NCBI GenBank assembly: GCA_945876155.1
Contig: CAMCMW010000004.1
Span: 1-17,682, forward strand
Direction of reading: 5' to 3'
DNA: 17,682 nt
DNA from: an uncultured Ruminococcus sp.
Lineage (GTDB): Bacteria > Bacillota > Clostridia > Oscillospirales > Ruminococcaceae
The notes beneath the pieces are model-generated. The model made no database searches. It was given only the letters and a program-made list of their open reading frames with translations, and had not been told where the DNA came from. Positions 1-6,458 of this stretch are shown here, piece after piece. The first letter of the stretch is position 1, and each line of letters begins with the position of its first letter. A program made the translations under genes and the position numbers.

Positions 1-51
1 CAATGGTAATCTATGGATAATCCCCTGCAAAGGACACTACGAAGATTAAAA

Positions 52-1065
52 TCATAATGTCATCTCATTACTCTGTGACTGCCGCTTTATACCGGCAGTC
101 ATTTGTTTTTGCGAAGGGATTATCTGAGGTTTATTTCTTCCGGTAAATTTTTTGGCTTCATCCGCCGCAATGGCTCTCACCGATTCAAGGTCATGCTTGT
201 TTATTGTAAAGGTTGTCATTTTTGACGTAGACTTTCCGGAAAACTTTATTCCAGTTTTATCAAGCCTGTCTGCAATCTGCGGTGATAATGCGCTGCTGTA
301 TTTCAGGTAAGCTTTATCCCGAATGTTTTTATATGCAGTATTGCCGATAATTTTATATCCTCCAACCTGTGCAGCTGTCTGTGCTTTGTTTTCCGTTTTC
401 TGTTCCGGAGGTATATTCTTAGCTGTCTGTTCAGCTGCCGGAGTTTCACGCACAACCTCTTTTTCATGACGTATTTCAAGCAGACGTTCAGCAATATTTG
501 ATATGTACTCCTGATTATCATCAAGAAAGGCTATACGCTCATTCATAGGATTATGCAGTAATTCAATTTGACGATTCATAACATAATCAAGACGTTCAAA
601 ATTCTGAAGGTACTCAACAAATCGTTTATCCGGCACTTCATATTCAGATTCAGGTCTGAGCTTGCTGTAATCCTGCAATACTTTGAAATATTCTGCAAAC
701 ACAAAAAATGCCTGTTTATCTCTTTGCTCAAATTCTATACGCTGCTGCACTATTTTCTGCGCTGATACAACTTCAGATTTGGTCGGACGTTTGTCTGTCT
801 GAATTCCAAGACCAAAATCCTCATTTATTTTATGAGCTGCCTCAAGTGTATTGTTAAGATTAAAGAATTTCCGCACAAATTCTATGGTATCTCCGCTTTC
901 ACCACAGCCATAACACCTGAAACCTTTTTCATAAATTTTCATGCTTGGCGTCTTTTCAGCATGAAACGGACAGATACACATATCGTTTCGGTTAAGTTCT
1001 ATTCCATATGCACGGACAATTTCCTGAAGTGTTAAACGCTCTTTTATTTCCTGAAAAATGTTCAC
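52..1065 (-). CDS. CHC2 zinc-finger (DnaG N-terminal type) primase-like protein
   Basis: A 337-residue protein. Residues 30-60 carry the DnaG-type zinc finger: C32-P-F-H35 followed by E-K-T-P-S, then F-R-C51-Y-G-C54-G and G-D, the CHC2 signature that contacts template DNA in primases. No Toprim polymerase domain follows; the middle (90-230) is charged and probably helical, and the last 100 residues form a separate basic domain (GIKFSGK, then TTFTINKHDLESVRAI) of a kind I associate with mobile-element accessory proteins. It is therefore likely a primase-like accessory for element replication or transfer, not a full primase. The start is GTG at 1065, with GGAAAGGAAG a few bases upstream; a copy of the dispersed palindrome lies just before that ribosome site. 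It is the last gene of the visible operon. Family assignment of the zinc finger is firm; the role is inferred. Confidence 0.85.
   Translation of the reverse strand: MNIFQEIKERLTLQEIVRAYGIELNRNDMCICPFHAEKTPSMKIYEKGFRCYGCGESGDTIEFVRKFFNLNNTLEAAHKINEDFGLGIQTDKRPTKSEVVSAQKIVQQRIEFEQRDKQAFFVFAEYFKVLQDYSKLRPESEYEVPDKRFVEYLQNFERLDYVMNRQIELLHNPMNERIAFLDDNQEYISNIAERLLEIRHEKEVVRETPAAEQTAKNIPPEQKTENKAQTAAQVGGYKIIGNTAYKNIRDKAYLKYSSALSPQIADRLDKTGIKFSGKSTSKMTTFTINKHDLESVRAIAADEAKKFTGRNKPQIIPSQKQMTAGIKRQSQSNEMTL
76..101 (+). terminator. Possible plus-strand intrinsic terminator inside the primase-like gene
   Basis: TGACTGCCG at 76-84 pairs with CGGCAGTCA at 93-101 around an 8-base loop, and is followed on the plus strand by TTTGTTTTT. 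It has terminator shape only for plus-strand transcripts, yet it lies within the 3' coding part of the minus-strand gene. It may stop antisense RNA or be a coincidence of coding sequence. Confidence 0.35.
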
Positions 1066-1081
1066 TTTAACTTCCTTTCCT

Positions 1082-1098
1082 ATTCGCCGTTGGCGAAT
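1082..1098. repeat. Dispersed palindrome, copy 1
   Basis: ATTCGCC-GTT-GGCGAAT: a 7-bp stem with a changed loop (AAC in the minus-strand RNA). It lies between the TAA of the 1103-1621 gene and the ribosome site of the primase-like gene, 16 nt before that GTG start. Confidence 0.9.
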
Positions 1099-1102
1099 TA
1101 TT

Positions 1103-1621
1103 TTACTGTCTTAATCCTTCATGTATCATTTTTTCATACTTTCTCAGCTTACCCAGAAGTGAAGGTTTCTTGTTTTCTGTATAAGCTTTTTTCTTAATGC
1201 CAGATATATGATTTAATTGTGAGTTTACAGCAGCCGGTTGAACTTCAATTTTAAAAACAGCATCGTCATTCAGATTCATAATATCATTAAGTTTATTGGC
1301 GAATTCATTCTGATTCATATTTCTGTTTATGCTGTAAAAGTAAACAAGCTCATCCTGAACATCATAGGGCAGGGAATTTATATACTCAACCGAAGTATGA
1401 GTTATATCAGCTATATCATATTTCATAATCTCATTGTTCACAGCCTCAATATCGACCGGACTTGCCTTATTCAAAGCCAGACCATAGCCTTTTACAGAAA
1501 GCCTGTCCGCAAGAAGTTCCGCTGCCTTTATATCACTTGTGGAATTAAAAAAATTAGTCACAAGCATTATTTCCTGTGCGCAGAGTTTTTCACGGTATGA
1601 TGATAAAAGCTGTTCTATCAT
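1103..1621 (-). CDS. Unknown ICE protein with a shared C-terminal KLRxxEK motif
   Basis: A 172-residue soluble protein that I do not recognise. No signal peptide, membrane segment or cysteine motif is visible. It is probably mostly helical; the N-terminal 60 residues (YREKLCAQEIMLVTNFFN, then AAELLADRLSVKGYGLAL) resemble small helical accessory domains common in these elements. The C-terminus, after a Lys-rich linker, reads KPSLLGKLRKYEKMI. A similar S-L/I-x-x-K-L/I-R/N-x-N/Y-E-K/E string recurs near the C-termini of the proteins at 10994, 12878 and 16357. The ATG at 1621 is preceded by AAAGAAGG, and palindrome copy 2 lies 17 nt upstream of it. Position between topB and the primase-like gene suggests a role in DNA processing, but this is context only. 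Confidence 0.7.
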   Translation of the reverse strand: MIEQLLSSYREKLCAQEIMLVTNFFNSTSDIKAAELLADRLSVKGYGLALNKASPVDIEAVNNEIMKYDIADITHTSVEYINSLPYDVQDELVYFYSINRNMNQNEFANKLNDIMNLNDDAVFKIEVQPAAVNSQLNHISGIKKKAYTENKKPSLLGKLRKYEKMIHEGLRQ

Positions 1622-1638
1622 TTTTTACCTTCTTTCAA

Positions 1639-1655
1639 ATTCGCCAATGGCGAAT
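1639..1655. repeat. Dispersed palindrome, copy 2
   Basis: ATTCGCCAATGGCGAAT, a 7-bp stem around a 3-nt loop. Its first base on the minus strand is the last base of the topB TGA stop codon, and the ATG of the next gene is 17 nt further on. Confidence 0.9.
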
Positions 1656-3694
1656 CACTTAAACTTAAACGACAATGTATAATCATCATTCATCACAAGA
1701 GCTGCATCAAATTTTCTGCTGCCATCTTTTTTCTTAAACCCTTTCAGCTTTGCAGTATATCCATGCTCAAGGAGTGATAAAACTGCTCCTTCAGGAAGTA
1801 TTTTTCCAGAAACCTTTTTCCATATTACAAATCCACACTTTTTCCCGTCTTCACAGCCATACATTTTCGGATACTCAACGACATTTTTACCGCACTTAGG
1901 ACACTTTCCAAGTACTTTACGTTCGACAGAAATATCAGCATTTGAATATTTATTTACAAGTTCGCATACAAATCCGGCTATTCCGTTCATAAATTCTCCT
2001 GATGACATATTTCCTTTTTCAATTAACTGGAGCTTTTCCTCCCATTCGGCTGTAAGCTTAGCCGATTTTATTTCCTCCGGTACTGCATTTACAAGACTTA
2101 TTCCTTTAGCTGTCGGCACAAGATTCTTTCCGGTACGCTGAACATATCCACGCTTTATTAATGTTTCAATGATTCCTGCACGGGTTGCAGGAGAACCGAT
2201 ACCTTTCTTTTCAGCCGACTTATCTTCATAATCCTCATTGCCGGCACGTTCCATAGCTGCAAGCAAACTGCTTTCTGTAAAATGCTTTGGAGGTGATGTC
2301 AAATGTTCGCTGATTGTACTTTTCACGTTTTCAAATACAAGTCCCTCTGCTATGTCAGGAAAAATCTTATCTTTTACAATCACTTCTTTTCCGGTTATTT
2401 CTGGAAGTACCTGTATCTGATACTGTTTCCATCCCATATCGGTTATCTTTTTGCCTTGTGCAGTAAAATCAGTATCTGAACAGCTGATAATAACTGACGT
2501 TGCTTGATAGGTATGCACTGGTGAAACAGAATATATAAGCTGAGCACATATAAGCTTCAGAAGTTTCATTTCCGCATCAGGCACTATGTCAGTTTTGTCT
2601 TTATTAAATGATGTAGGTGTGGGCAGAAGTGCATGATGGTCTGATACTTTGTCATCATCAATGACTTTTTCAATATCAGGAATAAATGAACTATCAGATT
2701 CAATACCAAGCACTCCAAAAGAACCATTTACAAGCTGTAAAAGCTTGTTTTTCATACTTGCATTAACATATCTGCTGTCAGTTCTGGGATATGTAATAAG
2801 TGATTTTTCATAAAGGCTCTGAGCATAATTCAGCGTTTGCTGTGCCGTGTATCCAAGAAGTGTATTTGCAGTTTTCTGTAAAGCGGTCAAATCAAAAAGT
2901 TCCGGTGAATTGACTTTTTTATCCTGCTTTATAATTTCCTTTATAAATGCTGTATTTCCATTTGTACCAGTCTGAATTTTTTGTGCAGCAGATAATTCAC
3001 TGATTTTCTCAGAGCAGACAGAAAATGCTCCGCAGTCAAGTTCAACTGTATAATACTTTTGTTGTTTGAAATCGCTGATTTCATTTTCACGTCTGACAAT
3101 CATTGCAAGCGTTGGCGTCTGAACACGTCCGACGGAAAGAAATGTTCCTGAAACCGCTGAAAAAAGACGAGTACCGTTAATGCCTACAAGCCAGTCGGCT
3201 TTTGCCCTTGCAAAACCTGAACTGTAAAGATTATCATATTCGCTGTCATCTCTAAGATTTTCAAAACCCTGACGTATATCAGTTTCTTCAACTGAAGATA
3301 TCCAAAGCCTTTTTACAGGTTTACAGCATCCGGCAAGCTTGTAGACATAACGGAAAATACATTCCCCCTCACGTCCAGCATCAGTAGCGCAGATAATTTC
3401 ATCAACAGATTCGTTCTGCATAAGTGATTTAAGTACGCCATACTGCTCTTTAGTTTCCTTTATAACAGAAAATTTCCATTTTGCAGGAAGAATCGGAAGT
3501 GTATCAACTGACCACGGTTTTTGAGCATACTTCTCATCATACTGCTCTGGCTCTGCAAGGGCTATCAGGTGTCCGACACACCATGAAACTATATATCCAT
3601 TTCCCAGAAAGTATCCTTTTTTCTTTTCAGCTGCACCAAGTACATTAGCAATATTCCTTGCGACCGACGGCTTTTCAGCTATGACAAGTTTCAT
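1655..3694 (-). CDS. topB: DNA topoisomerase III (type IA)
   Basis: A 679-residue type IA topoisomerase, full length for plasmid and ICE TopB. The N-terminal Toprim domain starts at residue 1 with LVIAEKPSVA (catalytic E7) and carries ATDAGREGE (D105, E109). FLSVGRVQTPT at 185-195 and the active-site tyrosine Y302 in SLITYPRTDSRY are clear. A C-terminal zinc ribbon follows at about 594-625 (CPKCG, then C and C before GFVIWKK). The enzyme passes single DNA strands through transient breaks; in Tn1549-type elements it is expected to help resolve or replicate transferred DNA. Start is ATG at 3694 after AAAGGAG, and the ATGA overlap with the upstream 53-residue gene implies translational coupling. 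The stop codon touches palindrome copy 2. The gene symbol follows the family name. Confidence 0.95.
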   Translation of the reverse strand: MKLVIAEKPSVARNIANVLGAAEKKKGYFLGNGYIVSWCVGHLIALAEPEQYDEKYAQKPWSVDTLPILPAKWKFSVIKETKEQYGVLKSLMQNESVDEIICATDAGREGECIFRYVYKLAGCCKPVKRLWISSVEETDIRQGFENLRDDSEYDNLYSSGFARAKADWLVGINGTRLFSAVSGTFLSVGRVQTPTLAMIVRRENEISDFKQQKYYTVELDCGAFSVCSEKISELSAAQKIQTGTNGNTAFIKEIIKQDKKVNSPELFDLTALQKTANTLLGYTAQQTLNYAQSLYEKSLITYPRTDSRYVNASMKNKLLQLVNGSFGVLGIESDSSFIPDIEKVIDDDKVSDHHALLPTPTSFNKDKTDIVPDAEMKLLKLICAQLIYSVSPVHTYQATSVIISCSDTDFTAQGKKITDMGWKQYQIQVLPEITGKEVIVKDKIFPDIAEGLVFENVKSTISEHLTSPPKHFTESSLLAAMERAGNEDYEDKSAEKKGIGSPATRAGIIETLIKRGYVQRTGKNLVPTAKGISLVNAVPEEIKSAKLTAEWEEKLQLIEKGNMSSGEFMNGIAGFVCELVNKYSNADISVERKVLGKCPKCGKNVVEYPKMYGCEDGKKCGFVIWKKVSGKILPEGAVLSLLEHGYTAKLKGFKKKDGSRKFDAALVMNDDYTLSFKFK

Positions 3695-3852
3695 TTTTTA
3701 TCTCCTTTATATTCATTTTCATCTTTATTTAGCCAGTCAATAAATTTTTCTTTCATCTTCAAAATTCCCATGAAGAATCCAATAACACTTACAGTAACAA
3801 TTGATATAATTAGTAATACTTTAATATCTATCAATAATTCTTTTATTATCAT
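3691..3852 (-). CDS. Small one-TM protein with KEKFxDWLxKD tail (cassette A)
   Basis: A 53-residue protein: short N-terminus (MIIKELL), one hydrophobic segment at about 10-31, then MKEKFIDWLNKDENEYKGDKK, an amphipathic charged tail probably in the cytoplasm. ATG at 3852 is chosen over upstream codons because GAGGTGA precedes it at normal spacing. The stop overlaps the topB start (ATGA). The protein at 12017-12229 has the same plan and shares KELL, the membrane segment and MKEKFxDWLxKD, so the two are likely paralogues. Each sits head-to-head with a plus-strand gene. Function unknown; a small membrane adaptor, immunity or toxin peptide are all possible and unproven. Confidence 0.75.
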   Translation of the reverse strand: MIIKELLIDIKVLLIISIVTVSVIGFFMGILKMKEKFIDWLNKDENEYKGDKK

Positions 3853-3868
3853 TATTTTCACCTCGCAT

Positions 3869-3897
3869 TTGCTTTTTTTCCTATTTTTTGATATAAT
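3869..3897 (+). promoter_or_regulatory. Sigma-A-type promoter of the plus-strand GNAT-like gene
   Basis: TTGCTT (3869-3874), 17-nt spacer, TATAAT (3892-3897), then AAAAGGA and the ATG at 3917. The -10 is a perfect consensus inside GATATAATATC. The -35 starts 17 nt from the start codon of the divergent small gene, almost the same geometry as in cassette B (12245-12273). Confidence 0.7.
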
Positions 3898-3916
3898 ATC
3901 TAAAAAAGGAAAATAA

Positions 3917-4414
3917 ATGGAAATATTTGACACAAGCATTGTAAATAGCAAAAAGTTTTTTAATAAAACTAATTATGGAAACACAATAACATATGCAAAA
4001 TCCTATGGTATGCTTCCATATTACAAATATTTAGACCTGGAAATGTATTCTGATGAGAATAGATTTCAACCAATCGCACAAATATATACTGCTGTATCGA
4101 ATCATCAATTATATATAATCGATTTTATATCAATACATGAAAATTGTGGAAATGGAAAGCAACTATTAAAAAACTTAGTCAAATGCATCAAAATAATAGA
4201 GCCATTTTATCGAATTAATACTATAAATGGATTTTTTTCTAATGTGGATTTTGAACGGTGGGATAAACTTATACATATTTATTCTTCAGTTGAACCATCT
4301 CTCAAATTTACATTACAATGTAATTGTACAATTAAAAATTTTCTTATTAATATGGAAAAATATAAAGATGAAGACATAAAGTTCAATATTGATTTACATG
4401 AAAATTTTCCTTGA
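3917..4414 (+). CDS. Unknown protein with weak GNAT acyltransferase resemblance (cassette A)
   Basis: A 165-residue soluble protein on the strand opposite to the operon, with its own promoter and an AAGGAAA ribosome site. Residues 64-90 read QLYIIDFISIHENCGNGKQLL, which resembles the beta4-alpha3 segment of GNAT acetyltransferases (hydrophobic strand, then R/Q-x-x-G-x-G/A); here the first position would be E75. Residues 105-123 (GFFSNVDFERWDKLIHIYSSV) would match the region where GNATs place N...FY. The match is by eye and could be accidental. The 3' end overlaps the converging kinase-like gene by 32 nt. Its AT content seems higher than that of the transfer genes, and its position inside the operon suggests cargo. 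Function not established. Confidence 0.7.
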   Translation: MEIFDTSIVNSKKFFNKTNYGNTITYAKSYGMLPYYKYLDLEMYSDENRFQPIAQIYTAVSNHQLYIIDFISIHENCGNGKQLLKNLVKCIKIIEPFYRINTINGFFSNVDFERWDKLIHIYSSVEPSLKFTLQCNCTIKNFLINMEKYKDEDIKFNIDLHENFP

Positions 4415-4901
4415 TACATATATTTGCTCTATACAATTCTAAAAAGAATCTATATAAGAATTTGTAATATGCACAATCATCAATTTTCATAATCAAATCT
4501 TGTATTTGCCGCATTAAATACAGTATATAATGTGATGTATGCTGCGTAAAGAAAGGTTTAACTGCACCAAATCCAAAATCGATAATTTTAATTTCCTTAT
4601 TTATAATAAAAAATTCATTTCTTGTGAAAAAATCATCATGTACTTTATGTTCATTCTTAAAAAAATACTTAGTTAAGTATTCATCAAAATCTACTTCCGT
4701 ACATAATTTATGATTAATTTGAATAAGTTCAGAAATGATATGTGTAACATTTTCAACTAAAGCAAAACTAACCGGTTGTTTTTTCAGCCAATTTATAATA
4801 TTGTTTAATTCCGTTTCCATAGCATTATTAAATAATGGCGCATTAAAGCTATCAGAAATAAAAACAGGTTCATCAATTAAAGTAAGTTTAGAATCATTCA
4901 T
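4383..4901 (-). CDS. Orphan kinase-like C-lobe protein
   Basis: A 172-residue protein with the two hallmark motifs of the protein kinase / aminoglycoside phosphotransferase superfamily in correct order and spacing: H88-D-D90-F-F-T-R-N95 (catalytic loop HxDxxxxN) and IIDFGFG (metal-binding DFG at 108-110). The helix before it (NVTHIISELIQINHKL) resembles the helix preceding the catalytic loop in APH-type kinases. A proper N-lobe is missing: no glycine-rich loop and no clear ATP-anchoring lysine in the first 85 residues, and C-terminal helices follow for 60 residues. It may be a remnant, a pseudokinase, or a minimal kinase needing a partner. Start ATG 4901 follows AAGGAAGG; palindrome copy 3 (29 bp) is 14 nt upstream. 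Converges with the GNAT-like gene with a 32-nt overlap. Confidence 0.75.
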   Translation of the reverse strand: MNDSKLTLIDEPVFISDSFNAPLFNNAMETELNNIINWLKKQPVSFALVENVTHIISELIQINHKLCTEVDFDEYLTKYFFKNEHKVHDDFFTRNEFFIINKEIKIIDFGFGAVKPFFTQHTSHYILYLMRQIQDLIMKIDDCAYYKFLYRFFLELYRANICIKENFHVNQY

Positions 4902-4915
4902 CTTAATATCCTTCC

Positions 4916-4944
4916 TTATCAATTCGCCAATGGCGAATTGATAA
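4916..4944. repeat. Dispersed palindrome, copy 3 (longest, 29 bp)
   Basis: The 19-bp core (4921-4939) is extended by TTATC / GATAA on the two sides into a perfect 29-bp palindrome: a 13-bp stem with a 3-nt loop. It lies between the AbrB stop codon and the ribosome site of the kinase-like gene. Confidence 0.92.
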
Positions 4945-4947
4945 ATT

Positions 4948-5193
4948 TTATATATCCTTTATTTTTTTCAGGCAACCAGTACAGATTGATTTGCCCTCAA
5001 ATTCTGTGAGAGCATCATCATTTCCGCAAAACACGCATAATTTTTTATGCCTTTTTATTACGATTTCATCATCATTCTGGTATATCTCAACGAAATCTTC
5101 CTTATTCTTTATGTTAAGATTATCCCTCATATATTTTGGAATACATATTCTCCCTAATGCATCGAACTGCTTTAATCTTGGCTGTTTATTCAT
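4948..5193 (-). CDS. AbrB/SpoVT-type transcription regulator with C-terminal zinc ribbon
   Basis: An 81-residue protein. Residues 5-48 fit the swapped-hairpin AbrB DNA-binding fold: KQFDALGRICIPKYMRDNL, then IKNKEDFVEIYQNDDEIVIKR, as in AbrB, SpoVT and many plasmid regulators. A C-terminal zinc ribbon follows: C53-V-F-C56 and C71-T-G-C74. It probably dimerises and binds DNA, and is the only obvious DNA-binding regulator in the window, so it is a candidate regulator of this operon and a possible reader of the dispersed palindromes (inference). ATG 5193 is preceded by AAAGGAG at a rather long spacing (about 11 nt). The hairpin at 5216-5240 separates it from the DUF4366 gene. Confidence 0.88.
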   Translation of the reverse strand: MNKQPRLKQFDALGRICIPKYMRDNLNIKNKEDFVEIYQNDDEIVIKRHKKLCVFCGNDDALTEFEGKSICTGCLKKIKDI

Positions 5194-5215
5194 GTTATTT
5201 TAAACTCCTTTATTT

Positions 5216-5240
5216 CAAGCCTTTGATACTCAAAGGCTTG
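5216..5240 (+). terminator. Perfect 11-bp hairpin with plus-strand T-run
   Basis: CAAGCCTTTGA (5216-5226) pairs with TCAAAGGCTTG (5230-5240) around TAC and is followed on the plus strand by TTTTT. It therefore reads as an intrinsic terminator for plus-strand RNA, for instance transcripts begun at the 3869-3897 promoter. On the minus strand it lacks a T-run and sits just before the AbrB ribosome site, in the same place as the dispersed palindromes but with a different sequence. Confidence 0.65.
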
Positions 5241-5243
5241 TTT

Positions 5244-6155
5244 TTATACATCATCTGCTTCTTCAAAATCGTCATTATCCTCATAAGTATGTTCTGACGA
5301 ATAAGCTTCAGCAGTAAATGCCGTTTCATTTGTTCCTCCGGAAAATGGTTCTTCTTCAGGATATGGAATGTTTTCCTGTTCTTCAGGTTCATTAAACGGT
5401 ATGATTTCTGATTCCGGTTTATTTGTTTCTTCTGGTGAATCAAAGAAATCATCATCATACGAGTTTCCGTTGTTTCTTTTACTCTTTACAAAGAAGATAA
5501 TAAGCGAAACTATGACAACAGCAATAATCATAATAAGGGTTGTAAGCAGATTTTTCTTTGTATCTGCCTTTCCGTTGTCTTTGGAAACAGTTGTCTGTAT
5601 AGTACCTGCTGAATCTGTTGCCGGTTCTGTTTGCTGCATATTTTCAAGTGCAGACTGATTTATCTCGTTTCCTGCCTTCTGTGAATCTTCAGCAAGCAAT
5701 GCAGTCAAATCTGAATTGTCAACAGAATTAAGAAAATAAACACTTCCGTCTGAACTGTTTATTATCAGATAGAATACATCTCCGCTTCTCGTAGTAATGG
5801 TATACATACTTTTTTTGCTGTAATCAATTGAACTCTGGTCAATCGTAAGAGCATTGTTATTCAGATTTTCATTAAGCTGCGGAGCATTTTCATCACCGAC
5901 ATATTTAAGAATTTCATCATAAAAACTTGGCGTTGTTACCGGTGGTTCTGTAACCGGCTCTGTAGTTGGTACTGTAACCGGTTCAGTTAATGGTTGAGCT
6001 GCAGCCTCAGTCGGATTTTCAGAAACTTCTGTTGATATCTCCGTTGCTGGCTCTGATGCAGTTTCAGTTTCTGCCGGTTCTGCATAGCATACTGATGTAC
6101 CGGAAATGCAAATAATTGCTGTAAAAAGTGCCGAAAGTATTCTTTTAAATTTCAT
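5244..6155 (-). CDS. DUF4366-type surface protein of the conjugation module
   Basis: A 303-residue protein with a signal peptide (MKFKRILSALFTAIICISGT, likely cut after CYA near residue 24), a P/T/E-rich stalk to about 75, a compact domain at about 80-155 containing YTITTRSGDVFYLIINSSDG and SVYFLNSVDNSDL, a linker, one membrane segment at about 201-222 followed by KSKR, and an 80-residue acidic cytoplasmic tail. This layout matches DUF4366 proteins encoded after the M23 peptidase and DUF4315 in Tn1549-like elements. It is likely an exported, membrane-anchored component of the transfer apparatus. ATG 6155 is chosen because AAAGGA and the signal peptide begin there; upstream codons overlap DUF4315. 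Overlaps DUF4315 by 11 nt. Confidence 0.85.
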   Translation of the reverse strand: MKFKRILSALFTAIICISGTSVCYAEPAETETASEPATEISTEVSENPTEAAAQPLTEPVTVPTTEPVTEPPVTTPSFYDEILKYVGDENAPQLNENLNNNALTIDQSSIDYSKKSMYTITTRSGDVFYLIINSSDGSVYFLNSVDNSDLTALLAEDSQKAGNEINQSALENMQQTEPATDSAGTIQTTVSKDNGKADTKKNLLTTLIMIIAVVIVSLIIFFVKSKRNNGNSYDDDFFDSPEETNKPESEIIPFNEPEEQENIPYPEEEPFSGGTNETAFTAEAYSSEHTYEDNDDFEEADDV

Positions 6156-6441
6156 TATTATTTTTCCTTTCCTCTGCCTCAAGAGCAGCAAATTCTTTTT
6201 CAAATTCATCATCGCTTTTTTCTTCTGACTCCTCAGTCTGGAGTTTCAGCGCAGAAATGCGTGTTATAACATCCTCAATGGAAAAGCCTGTGCTGCGGAA
6301 GGCAGTTACAATCCTCTGATTTTCAAGTTCCTCGATTTTTTTCTGAATTTCAGAAATTTTATCATTGTACTCCTTTATTTTGTCACTCAGCTTTTCTTTG
6401 TCATTTTTTAATTTTTCGATTCGTTTATCAAAATCCTGCAT
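6145..6441 (-). CDS. DUF4315-type coiled-coil protein
   Basis: A 98-residue soluble protein. Residues 1-45 form a strongly predicted coiled coil (FDKRIEKLKNDKEKLSDKI and onward), followed by RIVTAFRSTGFSIEDVITRI, the typical DUF4315 ending, and an acidic tail. Small DUF4315 proteins lie between the peptidase and DUF4366 genes in Tn1549-type ICEs; their exact role is unknown to me. ATG 6441 follows AAAGGAG at good spacing, 17 nt after the peptidase stop codon. The 3' end overlaps the DUF4366 start by 11 nt, which suggests coupled translation and perhaps a joint complex. Confidence 0.85.
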   Translation of the reverse strand: MQDFDKRIEKLKNDKEKLSDKIKEYNDKISEIQKKIEELENQRIVTAFRSTGFSIEDVITRISALKLQTEESEEKSDDEFEKEFAALEAEERKNNNEI

Positions 6442-6458
6442 TATCAATTCTCCTTTTT

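Noticed and set aside
52..1065. Complete DnaG primase
   Set aside because: Only the CHC2 zinc finger is present; no Toprim motifs (EGxxD, DxD) follow.
3691..3852. Small membrane protein as a type I toxin with antisense RNA
   Set aside because: The opposing promoter is divergent and does not transcribe across the small gene; no antisense promoter was seen over it.
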